Shown here: piece after piece, positions 52,790-60,764 of the stretch
Position numbering within the stretch: position 1 is the first letter of the stretch
How the letters are laid out: every line of letters starts with the position of its first letter
DNA from: Sphingomonas endophytica
GTDB taxonomy: Bacteria > Pseudomonadota > Alphaproteobacteria > Sphingomonadales > Sphingomonadaceae
NCBI RefSeq assembly: GCF_014199415.1
Contig: NZ_JACIJN010000005.1
Location: forward strand, 62,001 to 126,000
Length of the DNA: 64,000 bases
Reading direction: 5' to 3'
Notes under the pieces: model-generated
The model's database searches: none
The model's input: only the letters and a program-made list of their open reading frames with translations
What the model was told of the DNA's origin: nothing
Made by a program: the position numbers and the translations under genes

Positions 52790-52812
52790 AATCGGATCGA
52801 ATTGTTCCGATT
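52790..52812 (-). promoter_or_regulatory. Inverted repeat upstream of rrf2-suf (candidate operator)
   Basis: Arms AATCGGA (52790-52796) and TCCGATT (52806-52812) are perfectly complementary with a 9-bp spacer, a 23-bp symmetric site. It lies 20-42 bases before the rrf2 start codon, where autoregulation by an Rrf2 dimer would be expected. The sequence does not match the E. coli IscR type 1 consensus. Confidence 0.45.
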
Positions 52813-52859
52813 GGCAGATGGTCGTTTGCGCGCGCGAAATCAACCGCTGCGTGCGGATC

Positions 52860-52890
52860 AAAAAAAGGGCCCGGCATCGCTGCCGGGCCC
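52860..52890 (-). terminator. Strong intrinsic terminator, minus strand
   Basis: A 10-bp stem GGGCCCGGCA / TGCCGGGCCC with a four-base loop. Read on the minus strand it is followed by seven T residues. It faces leftward, toward rrf2. Confidence 0.8.
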
Positions 52891-52930
52891 TTCAGGAAAG
52901 AGACTTCCCTAAGGAAGCCCTTCGGGTCGC
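52860..52930 (-). ncRNA. Candidate small RNA between suf operon and pyrD
   Basis: A minus-strand intrinsic terminator (52860-52890) lies upstream of rrf2, so no protein gene feeds it. Before it are a hairpin CTTCC-TTAG-GGAAG and a pyrimidine-rich segment TCTCTTTCCTGAA, complementary to AGGAAAGAGA-type ribosome-binding sites. A promoter matching the alphaproteobacterial consensus begins 24 bases beyond the estimated 5' end (GCCATAAC, 7 of 8 positions; TTGCGGC, 5 of 7). This predicts a transcript of about 70 bases. Same layout as the candidate at 25219-25323. A suf leader with attenuation is the main alternative. Confidence 0.5.
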
Positions 52931-52936
52931 AGCACC

Positions 52937-52960
52937 GTTATGGCGCTGAATCGGCCGCAA
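52937..52960 (-). promoter_or_regulatory. Sigma-70-type promoter of candidate sRNA
   Basis: On the minus strand TTGCGGC (plus 52954-52960), nine bases, then GCCATAAC (plus 52937-52944). It is compared with the Caulobacter housekeeping consensus TTGACGS, 10-14 bases, GCTANAWC. The spacer is one base short. Confidence 0.45.
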
Positions 52961-53047
52961 AGATTGGATGGATGCGACACATCACCCGGCAAAACTTACA
53001 ATTTCGTCACGCTTGATCTCCCGGTGCGGGGAGGCGAAACGGCGGGC

Positions 53048-54073
53048 ATGGCCGATCTGCTTTCCCGTCTCGCGCACATGCTCGATCCCGAAGCCGCCCA
53101 TGTCTGGGCGATTCGCGCGCTCGGCGGCTGGGGGCGGAGCGGGGCGCCGCTGGCGGGCGCGATGCCGCGGCTGGCGACGGTCGTCGCCGGCGTGACCTTC
53201 CCCAATCCGGTCGGGCTGGCGGCGGGGCTCGACAAGGATGCGCGCGCGATCCCGGGGTTGATGGCGTTGGGGTTCGGATCGGTCGAGGTCGGGACGCTGA
53301 CGCCGCGCGCGCAGCCGGGCAACCCCAAGCCGCGGCTGTTCCGGCTGGCCGAGGATCGCGCGGTCATCAACCGGATGGGGTTCAACAACGGCGGGCTGGC
53401 GGCCGGTGTCGCGCGCGCCGCGGCGGCGACCCGGCGCGGCGGTGTGCTCGGGATCAACGTCGGCGCCAACAAGGACGCGACCGACCGCATCGCCGATTAT
53501 GTCGCCGGCGTGCGCGCGGCGGCGGCGGTGGCGGATTATGTGACGATCAACATCAGCTCGCCCAACACGCCGGGGCTGCGCGACCTGCAACAGGGCGCGG
53601 CGCTCGACGAGTTGCTCGCAGCGTGCGTCGTGGAGCGCGGGACGACGCCCTTGTTCCTCAAGATCGCGCCCGATCTCGACGCGGCCGGGATCGACGGCGT
53701 GGCGAAAGCGGCGATCGCGCGTGGGGTCGATGCGCTGGTGATCGGCAACACGACGATCTCGCGCCCGGCGCTGCGCAGTGCCCATGCCGGCGAGACCGGC
53801 GGACTGTCGGGCGCGCCGCTGCGCGCGCTGGCGGCGGCGAAGCTGGCGGAGGTGCGCGCCGCGACCGGCGGGCAGATTGCCTTGGTCGCGGCGGGCGGAA
53901 TCGACAGCGGCGCGGAAGCCTATGCGCGGATCCGGGCCGGGGCGAGCCTGGTGCAGCTCTATTCGGCGCTGGTCTATGAAGGACCGGGGCTGCCGCGGCG
54001 GGTGGTGACCGAGCTGGCGGCGTGTCTGGCGCGCGATGGCTTTGCGAGCGTGGCGGAGGCGGTGGGAGCGTAG
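53048..54073 (+). CDS. pyrD: Dihydroorotate dehydrogenase (quinone), class 2
   Basis: A 341-residue membrane-associated flavoenzyme oxidising dihydroorotate in pyrimidine synthesis with quinone as acceptor. The ATG at 53048 gives the amphipathic N-terminus ADLLSRLAHMLDPEAAHVWA that defines class 2. FPNPVGLAAGLDKDARAIPG, VINRMGFNNGGLAAG, TINISSPNTPGLRDLQQ with the catalytic serine region, and ALVAAGGIDSGAEAYARIRA binding FMN are all present. Confidence 0.95.
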   Translation: MADLLSRLAHMLDPEAAHVWAIRALGGWGRSGAPLAGAMPRLATVVAGVTFPNPVGLAAGLDKDARAIPGLMALGFGSVEVGTLTPRAQPGNPKPRLFRLAEDRAVINRMGFNNGGLAAGVARAAAATRRGGVLGINVGANKDATDRIADYVAGVRAAAAVADYVTINISSPNTPGLRDLQQGAALDELLAACVVERGTTPLFLKIAPDLDAAGIDGVAKAAIARGVDALVIGNTTISRPALRSAHAGETGGLSGAPLRALAAAKLAEVRAATGGQIALVAAGGIDSGAEAYARIRAGASLVQLYSALVYEGPGLPRRVVTELAACLARDGFASVAEAVGA

Positions 54074-54115
54074 CGAACCCGCGCTTTGAGGGGAGGTACA
54101 TCGCGCCCCCTCCTC

Positions 54116-54197
54116 CGTCATCCCGGACTTGATCCGGGATCCCGCTTCTACTTCGGACGCGCGGAAGAAGCGGCCCCGGATCAAGTCCGGGGCGACG
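54116..54197. repeat. Family B palindromic repeat, full copy (82 bp)
   Basis: Left arm CGTCATCCCGGACTTGATCC then GGGATCCCGCTTCT; right arm GAAGAAGCGGCCCCGGATCA then AGTCCGGGGCGACG. Lies between the converging pyrD and gamma-glutamyltransferase genes. Confidence 0.88.
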
Positions 54198-54217
54198 ACA
54201 TTGGCAAACCGCTCGCC

Positions 54218-55972
54218 CTATCGCTGAGCCGGCGCCGGCTCGATCGCGACCTTGCCCTCGCGGCGCGGATCGAAGCCGCCATCGAGGCGACCGTCGCGCA
54301 GGATGATGCCGTGCAGCCCGGAATCCTCGCCCTGCCCCGGCCGCACGACGATCCCCCGCGCCGCCAGCCCGTCACGCACCACGGGCGTGAAGCGCGACGC
54401 CTCGCCCTGATAATTGTCGCCCTTGGCGATCAGGTTGGGCAATCCCAGCGCCTCCTGCATCGGCAGCTTCCAGTCGATCGCCGCCACCGCTGCCTTGCCG
54501 ACATAGGCGAGGATCGCGTTGCCGCCCGCCGAGCCGAGCGCGCCGACGAAGCCGCGCGCGCCGTCGAGCAGCACCAGCGGCGTCATCGACGAGCGTGGGC
54601 GCTTGCCCGCCGCGACCGCATTGGCCGCCGGACGGCCGGCGGCGTCGCGCGGGCTGAACGAGAAATCGGTCATTTGGTTGTTGAGGAAGAAGCCGTCGAC
54701 CATCCGCCCCGACCCGAAGATCGATTCGACCGTGGTGGTGATCGACACGACATTGCCGCGCGCATCGCCGACGACGAAGTGCGAGGTGCCGGTCGGCTCG
54801 AGCGTGCGGTCGGCGGCCGCCGCCGGCGCGCCCGCGGGGGTGCCCGGCGCGGGCGCGGGGCCGGCGCGCGTGCCGATCAATTGCGCGCGCTTCGCCAGAT
54901 AATCGGGCGCGAGCAGCCCGGCGACCGGCACGTCGACGAACGCGGGATCGCCGACGTAGCGGTCGCGGTCGGCGTACATCAGCCGGCTCGCCTCGGCGAA
55001 CAGGAACCAGGCCTGCGGATCGTTCGGCCCGCGCGTCGCGATGTCGGTGCGTTCGAGCAAGCCGAGCAGTTCGAGCAGCCCGACCCCGCTGGCGGGCGGC
55101 GGCGGCGCGCAGACCAAAAGCACGCGATACGGCGCGCAGACCGGCTCGCGCACCACCGGGCGATAGCCGGCGAGGTCGGCGAGCGTCATCGTCCCGGCGA
55201 GCGGCCCCTGCGTGGTGCGCGCGACGATCCGCCGCGCGGTTTCGCCGGTGTAGAGCGCGTCCGGGCCTTGCTCGGCGAGCCGGGTCAGGAACGCGGCATA
55301 AGCGGGGTTGCGGAGCCGCTCGCCCGCGTGGAGCAGTCCACCGCCGGGGCGCGCGAAATAGGCGCGGACGTCGGGCGCGCCCAGCTCGGCATAATTGCCG
55401 CCGAGGAAGCGCGCGAGCCGCGGCGAGACGGTGAAGCCGTCCTTGGCGGTGCGGCGCGCGTCGCCGAACAGGGTGTTCCACGGCAACCGGCCATGTTCGG
55501 CCTGCACCATCGCCAGCATCTTCACCGCGCCGGGCACGCCGGTCGCGCGCCCGCTGAGCACCGCCTGCGCGAACGGCAGCGACCGGCCATTGTCGTCGAG
55601 GAACATGTCGGTCGTCGCGCCCGCCGGGGCGGTTTCGCGCCCGTCGTAGATGCGCACCTGCCGCGCGGCGGCGTCGTAGTACGTCAGGAACGCGCCGCCG
55701 CCGACGCCGGAGCTTTGCGGCTCGACCAGCGACAGCATCGCCTGCACCGCCACCGCCGCATCCGCCGCCGAGCCGCCGCGGCGCAGCACCGCCATCCCGG
55801 CGTCGGTGGCGAGCGGGTTGGCCGAGACGACGAAGATCTGCGCCGGCGCGGTCGCGGCGGACGGGGCCGGCGCGGTCGCGGCGGACGGGGCCGGCGGCGC
55901 GACCGCGCGCTGCGGGGCGGCGCACGCCCCCAGCAGCAACGCCGCGCCGAACAGGAAAGAGCGGATGCGCAT
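54218..55972 (-). CDS. ggt: Gamma-glutamyltransferase, predicted lipoprotein
   Basis: A 584-residue Ntn-hydrolase precursor from the ATG at 55972. It starts MRIRSFLFGAALLLGACAAP with a lipobox (LGAC) instead of a simple cleaved signal. SSGVGGGAFLTYYDAAARQV and YDGRETAP are large-subunit motifs. PTGTSHFVVGDARGNVVSIT places the autocatalytic Thr nucleophile before the small subunit, and GSAGGNAILAYVGKAAV is near the C-terminus. It transfers or hydrolyses gamma-glutamyl groups of glutathione outside the cytoplasm. A perfect 24-bp tandem duplication lengthens the linker after the lipobox. Confidence 0.92.
   Translation of the reverse strand: MRIRSFLFGAALLLGACAAPQRAVAPPAPSAATAPAPSAATAPAQIFVVSANPLATDAGMAVLRRGGSAADAAVAVQAMLSLVEPQSSGVGGGAFLTYYDAAARQVRIYDGRETAPAGATTDMFLDDNGRSLPFAQAVLSGRATGVPGAVKMLAMVQAEHGRLPWNTLFGDARRTAKDGFTVSPRLARFLGGNYAELGAPDVRAYFARPGGGLLHAGERLRNPAYAAFLTRLAEQGPDALYTGETARRIVARTTQGPLAGTMTLADLAGYRPVVREPVCAPYRVLLVCAPPPPASGVGLLELLGLLERTDIATRGPNDPQAWFLFAEASRLMYADRDRYVGDPAFVDVPVAGLLAPDYLAKRAQLIGTRAGPAPAPGTPAGAPAAAADRTLEPTGTSHFVVGDARGNVVSITTTVESIFGSGRMVDGFFLNNQMTDFSFSPRDAAGRPAANAVAAGKRPRSSMTPLVLLDGARGFVGALGSAGGNAILAYVGKAAVAAIDWKLPMQEALGLPNLIAKGDNYQGEASRFTPVVRDGLAARGIVVRPGQGEDSGLHGIILRDGRLDGGFDPRREGKVAIEPAPAQR
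55843..55890. repeat. Perfect 24-bp tandem duplication in ggt
   Basis: Two adjacent identical units, CCGGCGCGGTCGCGGCGGAC plus GGGG. Each encodes eight residues (APSAATAP phase) of the Ala/Pro linker between lipid anchor and enzyme. In-frame, so only linker length changes. Confidence 0.9.
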
Positions 55973-56058
55973 GGTGCCGTGTCCCGTACCGATCATCGGG
56001 GTCCGATAGCGGTGGCGCGGGACAGCGTCCATGCTGGCGCGGCGTTGAAATCCTTGGC

Positions 56059-57894
56059 ATGACGCAAGGGAAAGGGCGACACGCCCGCAAGGAGAGGAGC
56101 AGCATCATTACCCGTCGGCTGGAACCATTCCCCAATCTGGTGACGATGTTCTTCACCCGCGCCGCCGAGAAGGGCGACGCGCCGTTCCTCTGGCAAAAGC
56201 GAGACGGCCAATGGGTGTCGATCAGCTGGCGCGAGGCGGCCGAAACGGTTGCGCGGCTGGCGACCGGGCTGCGCGCGGTCGGGCTGGAGCGCGGCGATCG
56301 CGTGATGTTGGTGAGCGAAAACCGTCCCGAATGGTGCCTGTCCGATCTGGCGATCATGGCCGCAGGCTGCGTCACCGTGCCGACCTATACCACCAACACC
56401 GAGCGCGACCACGCGCACATCATCGAGAATTCGGGTGCGAAGGCGGTGATCGTCTCGACCGCGAAGCTGGCCAAGGGGCTGATGCCCGCGATCCTGCGCT
56501 CGATCCGGCCGCAGATGCTGATCGGGATCGAGCCGATGCGGCTGGGGCAGACCGCGATCGACGTCCACGACTGGCGGACGCTGGTCGAGCGGCATCCCGC
56601 GGACGTGGCGACCGTCGCGGCGCAGGCCGATTTCGCGCGTAGCGATCTGGCGTGCATCATCTACACCAGCGGCACCGGCGGCGCGCCGCGCGGGGTGATG
56701 CAGCATCACGGCGCGATCCTGCACAATGTCGCGGGCTGCTCGGCGGTGGTCGCGGAGGATTTCGGCTGGGGCGACGAGGTGTTCCTGTCGTTCCTGCCGC
56801 TCAGCCACGCTTATGAACATACCGGCGGGCAGCATTTCCCGATCGGGATGGGCGGGCAGATCTACTACGCCGAGGGGATCGACAAGCTCGCCGCCAATAT
56901 CGAGGAGGTGCGCCCGACGATCATGTTCGTCGTGCCGCGGCTGTTCGAGGTGCTGCGCACGCGGATCAGCAAGGCGATCGAGCGGCAGGGTGGCCTGCCT
57001 GCCAAATTGCTCGCCGCCGCGCTCGATATCGGGGCGAAGCGCGATGCCGGGCGGCTGCGATTGGCCGACCGGCCCAAGGCGTTGCTGGTCGACACGCTGT
57101 TCAAGCCCAAGATCGCGCGCAAGTTCGGCGGGCGGATGAAGGCGATGATCTCGGGCGGCGCGCCGCTGACCCCGGAAGTGGGGGTGTTCTTCCAGTCGCT
57201 GGGCGTCACTTTCCTGCAGGGCTATGGCCAGACCGAGGCGGCGCCGGTGATCTCGTGCAACCGCCCCAGCGCCGGTGTGACGATGGACTCGGTCGGCCCG
57301 CCGCTCCAGGCGACCGAGGTGCGGATCGCCGAGGACGGCGAGATCCTGGTGCGGGGCGAGCTGGTGATGCACGGCTATTGGCGCAACGAGGCCGAGACCG
57401 CGCGGGTGCTGAAGCATGGCTGGCTGCACACCGGCGACATCGGCGAGATCGACCCGGCCGGGCGCATCCGCATCACCGATCGCAAGAAAGACCTCATCAT
57501 CAACGACAAGGGCGAGAATGTCGCCCCGCAGAAGGTCGAGGGGCTGCTGACGCTCCAGCCCGAGATCGGGCAGGCGATGATCGCGGGCGACCGCAAGCCG
57601 CATATGGTGGCGGTGCTGGTGCCCGACGCCGAGTGGAGCGCGGAATGGGCGGCGGCGCACGGCAAGCGCGACGCGGTGCTGGCGGAGGATCCGGCGTTTC
57701 GGTCTGCGGTGCAGGCGGCGGTGGATCGCACCAATGCGATGCTGTCGGTGACCGAGCGGGTGCGGCGGTGGATTTTGGCGGACGCGCCGTTCTCGATCGA
57801 GAACGAGCAGCTGACGCCGAGTTTGAAGATCCGCCGGCATGTGTTGCGGCAGGTCTATGGGGAGCGGTTGGATGGGCTGTACGGGGCGGGGTGA
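56059..57894 (+). CDS. Long-chain acyl-CoA synthetase (AMP-forming)
   Basis: A 611-residue adenylate-forming ligase of the FadD15/long-chain type, activating fatty acids to acyl-CoA. The P-loop is LACIIYTSGTGGAPRGVMQH, where the usual SGTTG is SGTGG. LQGYGQTEAAPVISCNR is motif A5, WLHTGDIGEIDPAGRIRITD A7-A8 and DLIINDKGENVAPQKVEGLL leads to the hinge; LTPSLKIRRHVL contains the terminal catalytic lysine. No membrane segment. The start is uncertain: a strong AAGGAGAGGAG lies at 56088-56098, inside the annotated frame but without ATG, GTG or TTG after it. Confidence 0.88.
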   Translation: MTQGKGRHARKERSSIITRRLEPFPNLVTMFFTRAAEKGDAPFLWQKRDGQWVSISWREAAETVARLATGLRAVGLERGDRVMLVSENRPEWCLSDLAIMAAGCVTVPTYTTNTERDHAHIIENSGAKAVIVSTAKLAKGLMPAILRSIRPQMLIGIEPMRLGQTAIDVHDWRTLVERHPADVATVAAQADFARSDLACIIYTSGTGGAPRGVMQHHGAILHNVAGCSAVVAEDFGWGDEVFLSFLPLSHAYEHTGGQHFPIGMGGQIYYAEGIDKLAANIEEVRPTIMFVVPRLFEVLRTRISKAIERQGGLPAKLLAAALDIGAKRDAGRLRLADRPKALLVDTLFKPKIARKFGGRMKAMISGGAPLTPEVGVFFQSLGVTFLQGYGQTEAAPVISCNRPSAGVTMDSVGPPLQATEVRIAEDGEILVRGELVMHGYWRNEAETARVLKHGWLHTGDIGEIDPAGRIRITDRKKDLIINDKGENVAPQKVEGLLTLQPEIGQAMIAGDRKPHMVAVLVPDAEWSAEWAAAHGKRDAVLAEDPAFRSAVQAAVDRTNAMLSVTERVRRWILADAPFSIENEQLTPSLKIRRHVLRQVYGERLDGLYGAG

Positions 57895-57933
57895 ACGGCG
57901 CTCTTTTTGAGCAGTCCGCCCGCGATCTAACGC

Positions 57934-58066
57934 CGTCGTCCCTGCGAAGGCAGGGGCCTATGTCTGTCGCGTCACGCGGACAGTTTCGACACACGACCAG
58001 CCCATGTGTCCGCACCGTCTCGCGAAACTCTACAGACATGGGCCCCTGCCTCCGCAGGGGCGACGG
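57934..58066. repeat. Family D palindromic element, full copy (133 bp)
   Basis: Arms CGTCGTCCCTGCGAAGGCAG then GGGCCTATGTCTG, and TACAGACATGGGCCCCTGCC then TCCGCAGGGGCGACGG. The spacer includes CCCATGTGTCCGCACCGTCT and CGCGAAACTC, related to the spacer at 46585-46717. Lies between converging genes. Confidence 0.88.
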
Positions 58067-58072
58067 GGTGGG

Positions 58073-58363
58073 TTACATGTTGATCTTTTCCCACAGGTCT
58101 TCCCAGTCGGGGTTCATCTTCCCGATCAGGTTGAGCTTCCACGCACGCTTCCACTTTTTTAGCGCCTTCTCGCGGGTGATCGCTTCCACCATCGTGTCGT
58201 GCTGCTCGACGTAGACCAGCCGCGTCAGGCCGTGTTCGCGGCAGAAGTCCGAGCCCCTGCCCTCGCGGTGCTGCTGGATGCGCGCCGCTAAATTGCCGGT
58301 CACCCCGATGTAAAGCGTGCCGCTGGGTTCATCAGTCATGATGTATACCCAGCCCCAGCCCAT
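58073..58363 (-). CDS. GIY-YIG domain protein
   Basis: A 96-residue single-domain protein from the ATG at 58363 (an upstream in-frame start is possible). GWVYIMTDEPSGTLYIGVTG is the GIY-YIG motif (VYI...YIG). NLAARIQQHREGRGSDFCRE supplies the conserved Arg and His, and EAITREKALKKWKRAWKLNL the Glu and basic helix. It belongs to the short endonuclease-like subgroup (UPF0213/YhbQ-like), common in bacteria with uncertain function. The gene overlaps or abuts the end of the upstream sorbosone dehydrogenase gene. Confidence 0.88.
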   Translation of the reverse strand: MGWGWVYIMTDEPSGTLYIGVTGNLAARIQQHREGRGSDFCREHGLTRLVYVEQHDTMVEAITREKALKKWKRAWKLNLIGKMNPDWEDLWEKINM

Positions 58364-58367
58364 TGGC

Positions 58368-59696
58368 TCAACCGCCCGCGCTGACCCGCCAGATCGTGTT
58401 GCCGACATCATCCGCGACCAGCAGCGCGCCGCTCTTGTCGGTGATGACGCCGACCGGGCGGCCGTGCGCCTCGTCGTCCTTGTTGAGGAAGCCGGTCAGC
58501 ACGTCGACGGGCTTGGCGCCCTGCACCGGCCAGCCGCTCGCGTCGAAGGGGACGAAGACGACCTTGTAGCCCGACAGCGGCTTGCGGTTCCACGAGCCGT
58601 GCTCGCTGATGAAAGCGCCGCGCGCGAAGCGGTCGCCGAGCTTCGCGTCCGCCGCGAACGTCAGCCCGAGCGCGGCGACGTGCGGCCCCAGCGCATAATC
58701 GGGGCGCTTGGCATATTGCTGCAATTGCGGGTTCTTGGGCTCGACGCGCGTGTCGATATAGCCGCCCCAGTAATACCATGGCCAGCCGAAGTGATCGCCC
58801 AGCTCGACTGCGGTCAGGTAATCGGGGACGAGGTCGGAGCCGAGCATGTCGCGCTCGTTGACCACGGTCCAAAGCCGGTTGGTGCCGGGGACCAAAGCCA
58901 TGCCGTTGGCGTTGCGGATGCCGGCCGCGAAGACGCGATACTTCTTGCTGTCGGGATAGACCTGCAGGATCGCGGCGCGGTCGTGCTCGGCGTCGAGCCC
59001 GTCGTCGGCGATGTTGGTCGCCGAGCCGACCGAGAGGTAAAGCGTCTTGCCGTCCTCGGCGACGATCACGTTGCGCGACCAGTGGTTGCCGCCGCCGGGA
59101 TAGCGGACGACCGTCTCGGGACGCGCGGTGATCTTCGTCTCACCGTTACGATACGGCACGCGCACCAGCGCATCGGTGTTGGCGACGTAGAGCTGGCCGC
59201 CCAGCAGCGCCATGCCCGAGGGCGAGTTGAGCCCGGTCAGGAACGGCGTCTTCACTTCCGCGACGCCATCGCCGTTTGCGTCGCGGAGCAATGTGATGCG
59301 GTTGGCGGAGGGCACGCCCGCGCCGACCTTGCCGAGCAAATGGCGCATCACCCAGCCCTTGACGCCCCCGCCCGAGCGCAGCGGCGAATTGGTTTCGGCG
59401 ACCAGCACATCGCCGTTGGGCAGGCGGTACAGCCAGCGCGGATGATCGAGCCCCGTCGCGAACGCCGCGGTCTTCAGCCCGGCGGCGGCGGTCGGCGTCT
59501 CGCCGGCCTTCCAGCCGATCGGGTCGGCGGTCTTGACGGTCGGCAGCACCTGTTCGCGCGGCGGGGTGATGTCGGGGCGCGCCCCGGTCACCGCCGCCAT
59601 GTCGCGCCGTGCGGCGTCGGGCCACGACAGATAGAGGAAGATCGCGACCCCGAGGGCGATCAGCAGGCCGATGACGGCGAGGACGTGTTTGCGCAT
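58368..59696 (-). CDS. Sorbosone dehydrogenase-like beta-propeller protein
   Basis: A 442-residue protein with an N-terminal membrane anchor or signal (VLAVIGLLIALGVAIFLYL). The propeller has signatures of the PQQ-dependent glucose/sorbosone dehydrogenase family: DHPRWLYRLPNGDVLVAETN, RITLLRDANGDGVAEVKTPF, NSPSGMALLGGQLYVANTDA, FAAGIRNANGMALVPGTNRL and FISEHGSWNRKPLSGYKVVF. Periplasmic oxidation of sugars is the family role. The exact substrate, and whether PQQ is bound, cannot be told. Confidence 0.88.
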   Translation of the reverse strand: MRKHVLAVIGLLIALGVAIFLYLSWPDAARRDMAAVTGARPDITPPREQVLPTVKTADPIGWKAGETPTAAAGLKTAAFATGLDHPRWLYRLPNGDVLVAETNSPLRSGGGVKGWVMRHLLGKVGAGVPSANRITLLRDANGDGVAEVKTPFLTGLNSPSGMALLGGQLYVANTDALVRVPYRNGETKITARPETVVRYPGGGNHWSRNVIVAEDGKTLYLSVGSATNIADDGLDAEHDRAAILQVYPDSKKYRVFAAGIRNANGMALVPGTNRLWTVVNERDMLGSDLVPDYLTAVELGDHFGWPWYYWGGYIDTRVEPKNPQLQQYAKRPDYALGPHVAALGLTFAADAKLGDRFARGAFISEHGSWNRKPLSGYKVVFVPFDASGWPVQGAKPVDVLTGFLNKDDEAHGRPVGVITDKSGALLVADDVGNTIWRVSAGG

Positions 59697-59751
59697 GACG
59701 CGAATGTAGGCGCGCGGGCCGGGGGACGCTACCGGGTTCGTCTGTGCGGTT

Positions 59752-59828
59752 CGTCATTGCGAGCGTGGCGAAGCGCTCCAGGGCGTCCTGGTCCGGCCCT
59801 GGATTGCTTCGCTGCGCTCGCAATGACG
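59752..59828. repeat. Family A palindromic repeat, full copy (77 bp)
   Basis: Left arm CGTCATTGCGAGCGTGGCGA then AGCGCTCCAGGGC; right arm GCCCTGGATTGCTTCGCTGC then GCTCGCAATGACG. Spacer GTCCTGGTCCG. Same length as 30003-30079. Confidence 0.9.
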
Positions 59829-59838
59829 GAATGAATGG

Positions 59839-60753
59839 TCAGTCCTCGACCCCCTCGGGCACCGGCACGGGCGGGTGGAGGCGCAGGCGGTTGATGCGGC
59901 GTTCGTCCGCGTCGGTCACCTCGATCCGCCAGCCGCTGGGGTGGTCGATGCATGTCCCGGCCTCGGGCACATGACCGGCGAGCACCGCCGTCAGCCCACC
60001 GATCGTGTCGACGTCGCTTTCCGCCTCGGCGAGCCGCGCGTCGACGGTGGTGCCGACATCCTCCAGCTCGACGCGCGCATCGACATCCCACGCGCCGCCG
60101 TCGAGCGGGACGAGCAGCACCTCGGGCGCGTCGTCATGCTCGTCCTCGATCTCGCCCACGATCTCCTCGATCAGGTCCTCGATCGTCACCAGCCCCTCGG
60201 TCCCTGAATATTCGTCGAGCACGATCGCGAGGTGGATCCGCGACTGGCGCATGTCGGCGAGCAGGTCGAGCGTGCCGCGGCTCATCGGGACGTAGAGCGG
60301 CTGGCGGATCAGCGCCTGGATGTCGGTCGGGCGTTCGCCGCCCGCCGCGAGGATCGCGAACACGTCCTTGAGGTGGACCATGCCGACGACATGATCGAGA
60401 CTGCCGCGATAGACCGGCAGGCGGCTGACGCCGGCCTCGGCGAAGATCTGGATGAGATGGTCGAAGGTCGTCGCTTCCTCGACCGCGATCACATCGGCGC
60501 GCGGCACGCCGACATCGCCGGCGTCGCGCTCGCTGAAATGCAGCAGGTTGCGGACCATCTGCCGCTCCAGCGCGGTCAGGTCGCCCTTGATCTCGGGCGC
60601 GGGATCTTCCTCGTAGCGGTCGATCGCCTTCTCCAGCAATTCGCGCAAGGTCGCCTCGCGCGGCTCGCCGAAGATCATGTTGCGCAGGCCGGTCCACAGC
60701 CCGCCTTCATGGTGCTCGCCGCCGTTCGCGGCGCTACTTCGGTCGTCGGCCAT
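59839..60753 (-). CDS. corC: CorC/HlyC-family CBS-domain protein
   Basis: About 304 residues from the ATG at 60753; a TTG at 60768 overlapping the ybeY stop (TTGA) is an alternative. Two CBS domains run from about 60 to 190 (DAGDVGVPRADVIAVEEATT, then SRLPVYRGSLDHVVGMVHLK and LAIVLDEYSGTEGLVTIEDL). The C-terminal CorC/HlyC domain (about 205-300) includes DARVELEDVGTTVDARLAEA. No membrane domain. It is associated with Mg/Co homeostasis and conserved next to ybeY. Last visible gene of the miaB-phoH-ybeY-corC operon. Confidence 0.9.
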   Translation of the reverse strand: MADDRSSAANGGEHHEGGLWTGLRNMIFGEPREATLRELLEKAIDRYEEDPAPEIKGDLTALERQMVRNLLHFSERDAGDVGVPRADVIAVEEATTFDHLIQIFAEAGVSRLPVYRGSLDHVVGMVHLKDVFAILAAGGERPTDIQALIRQPLYVPMSRGTLDLLADMRQSRIHLAIVLDEYSGTEGLVTIEDLIEEIVGEIEDEHDDAPEVLLVPLDGGAWDVDARVELEDVGTTVDARLAEAESDVDTIGGLTAVLAGHVPEAGTCIDHPSGWRIEVTDADERRINRLRLHPPVPVPEGVED

Positions 60754-60764
60754 GGCCGTGGTGT

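Noticed and set aside
56099..56104. ATC/ATT as a non-standard start codon for the acyl-CoA synthetase
   Set aside because: The upstream AAGGAGAGGAG is striking, but ATT/ATC starts are extremely rare, and the ATG at 56059 is in frame.
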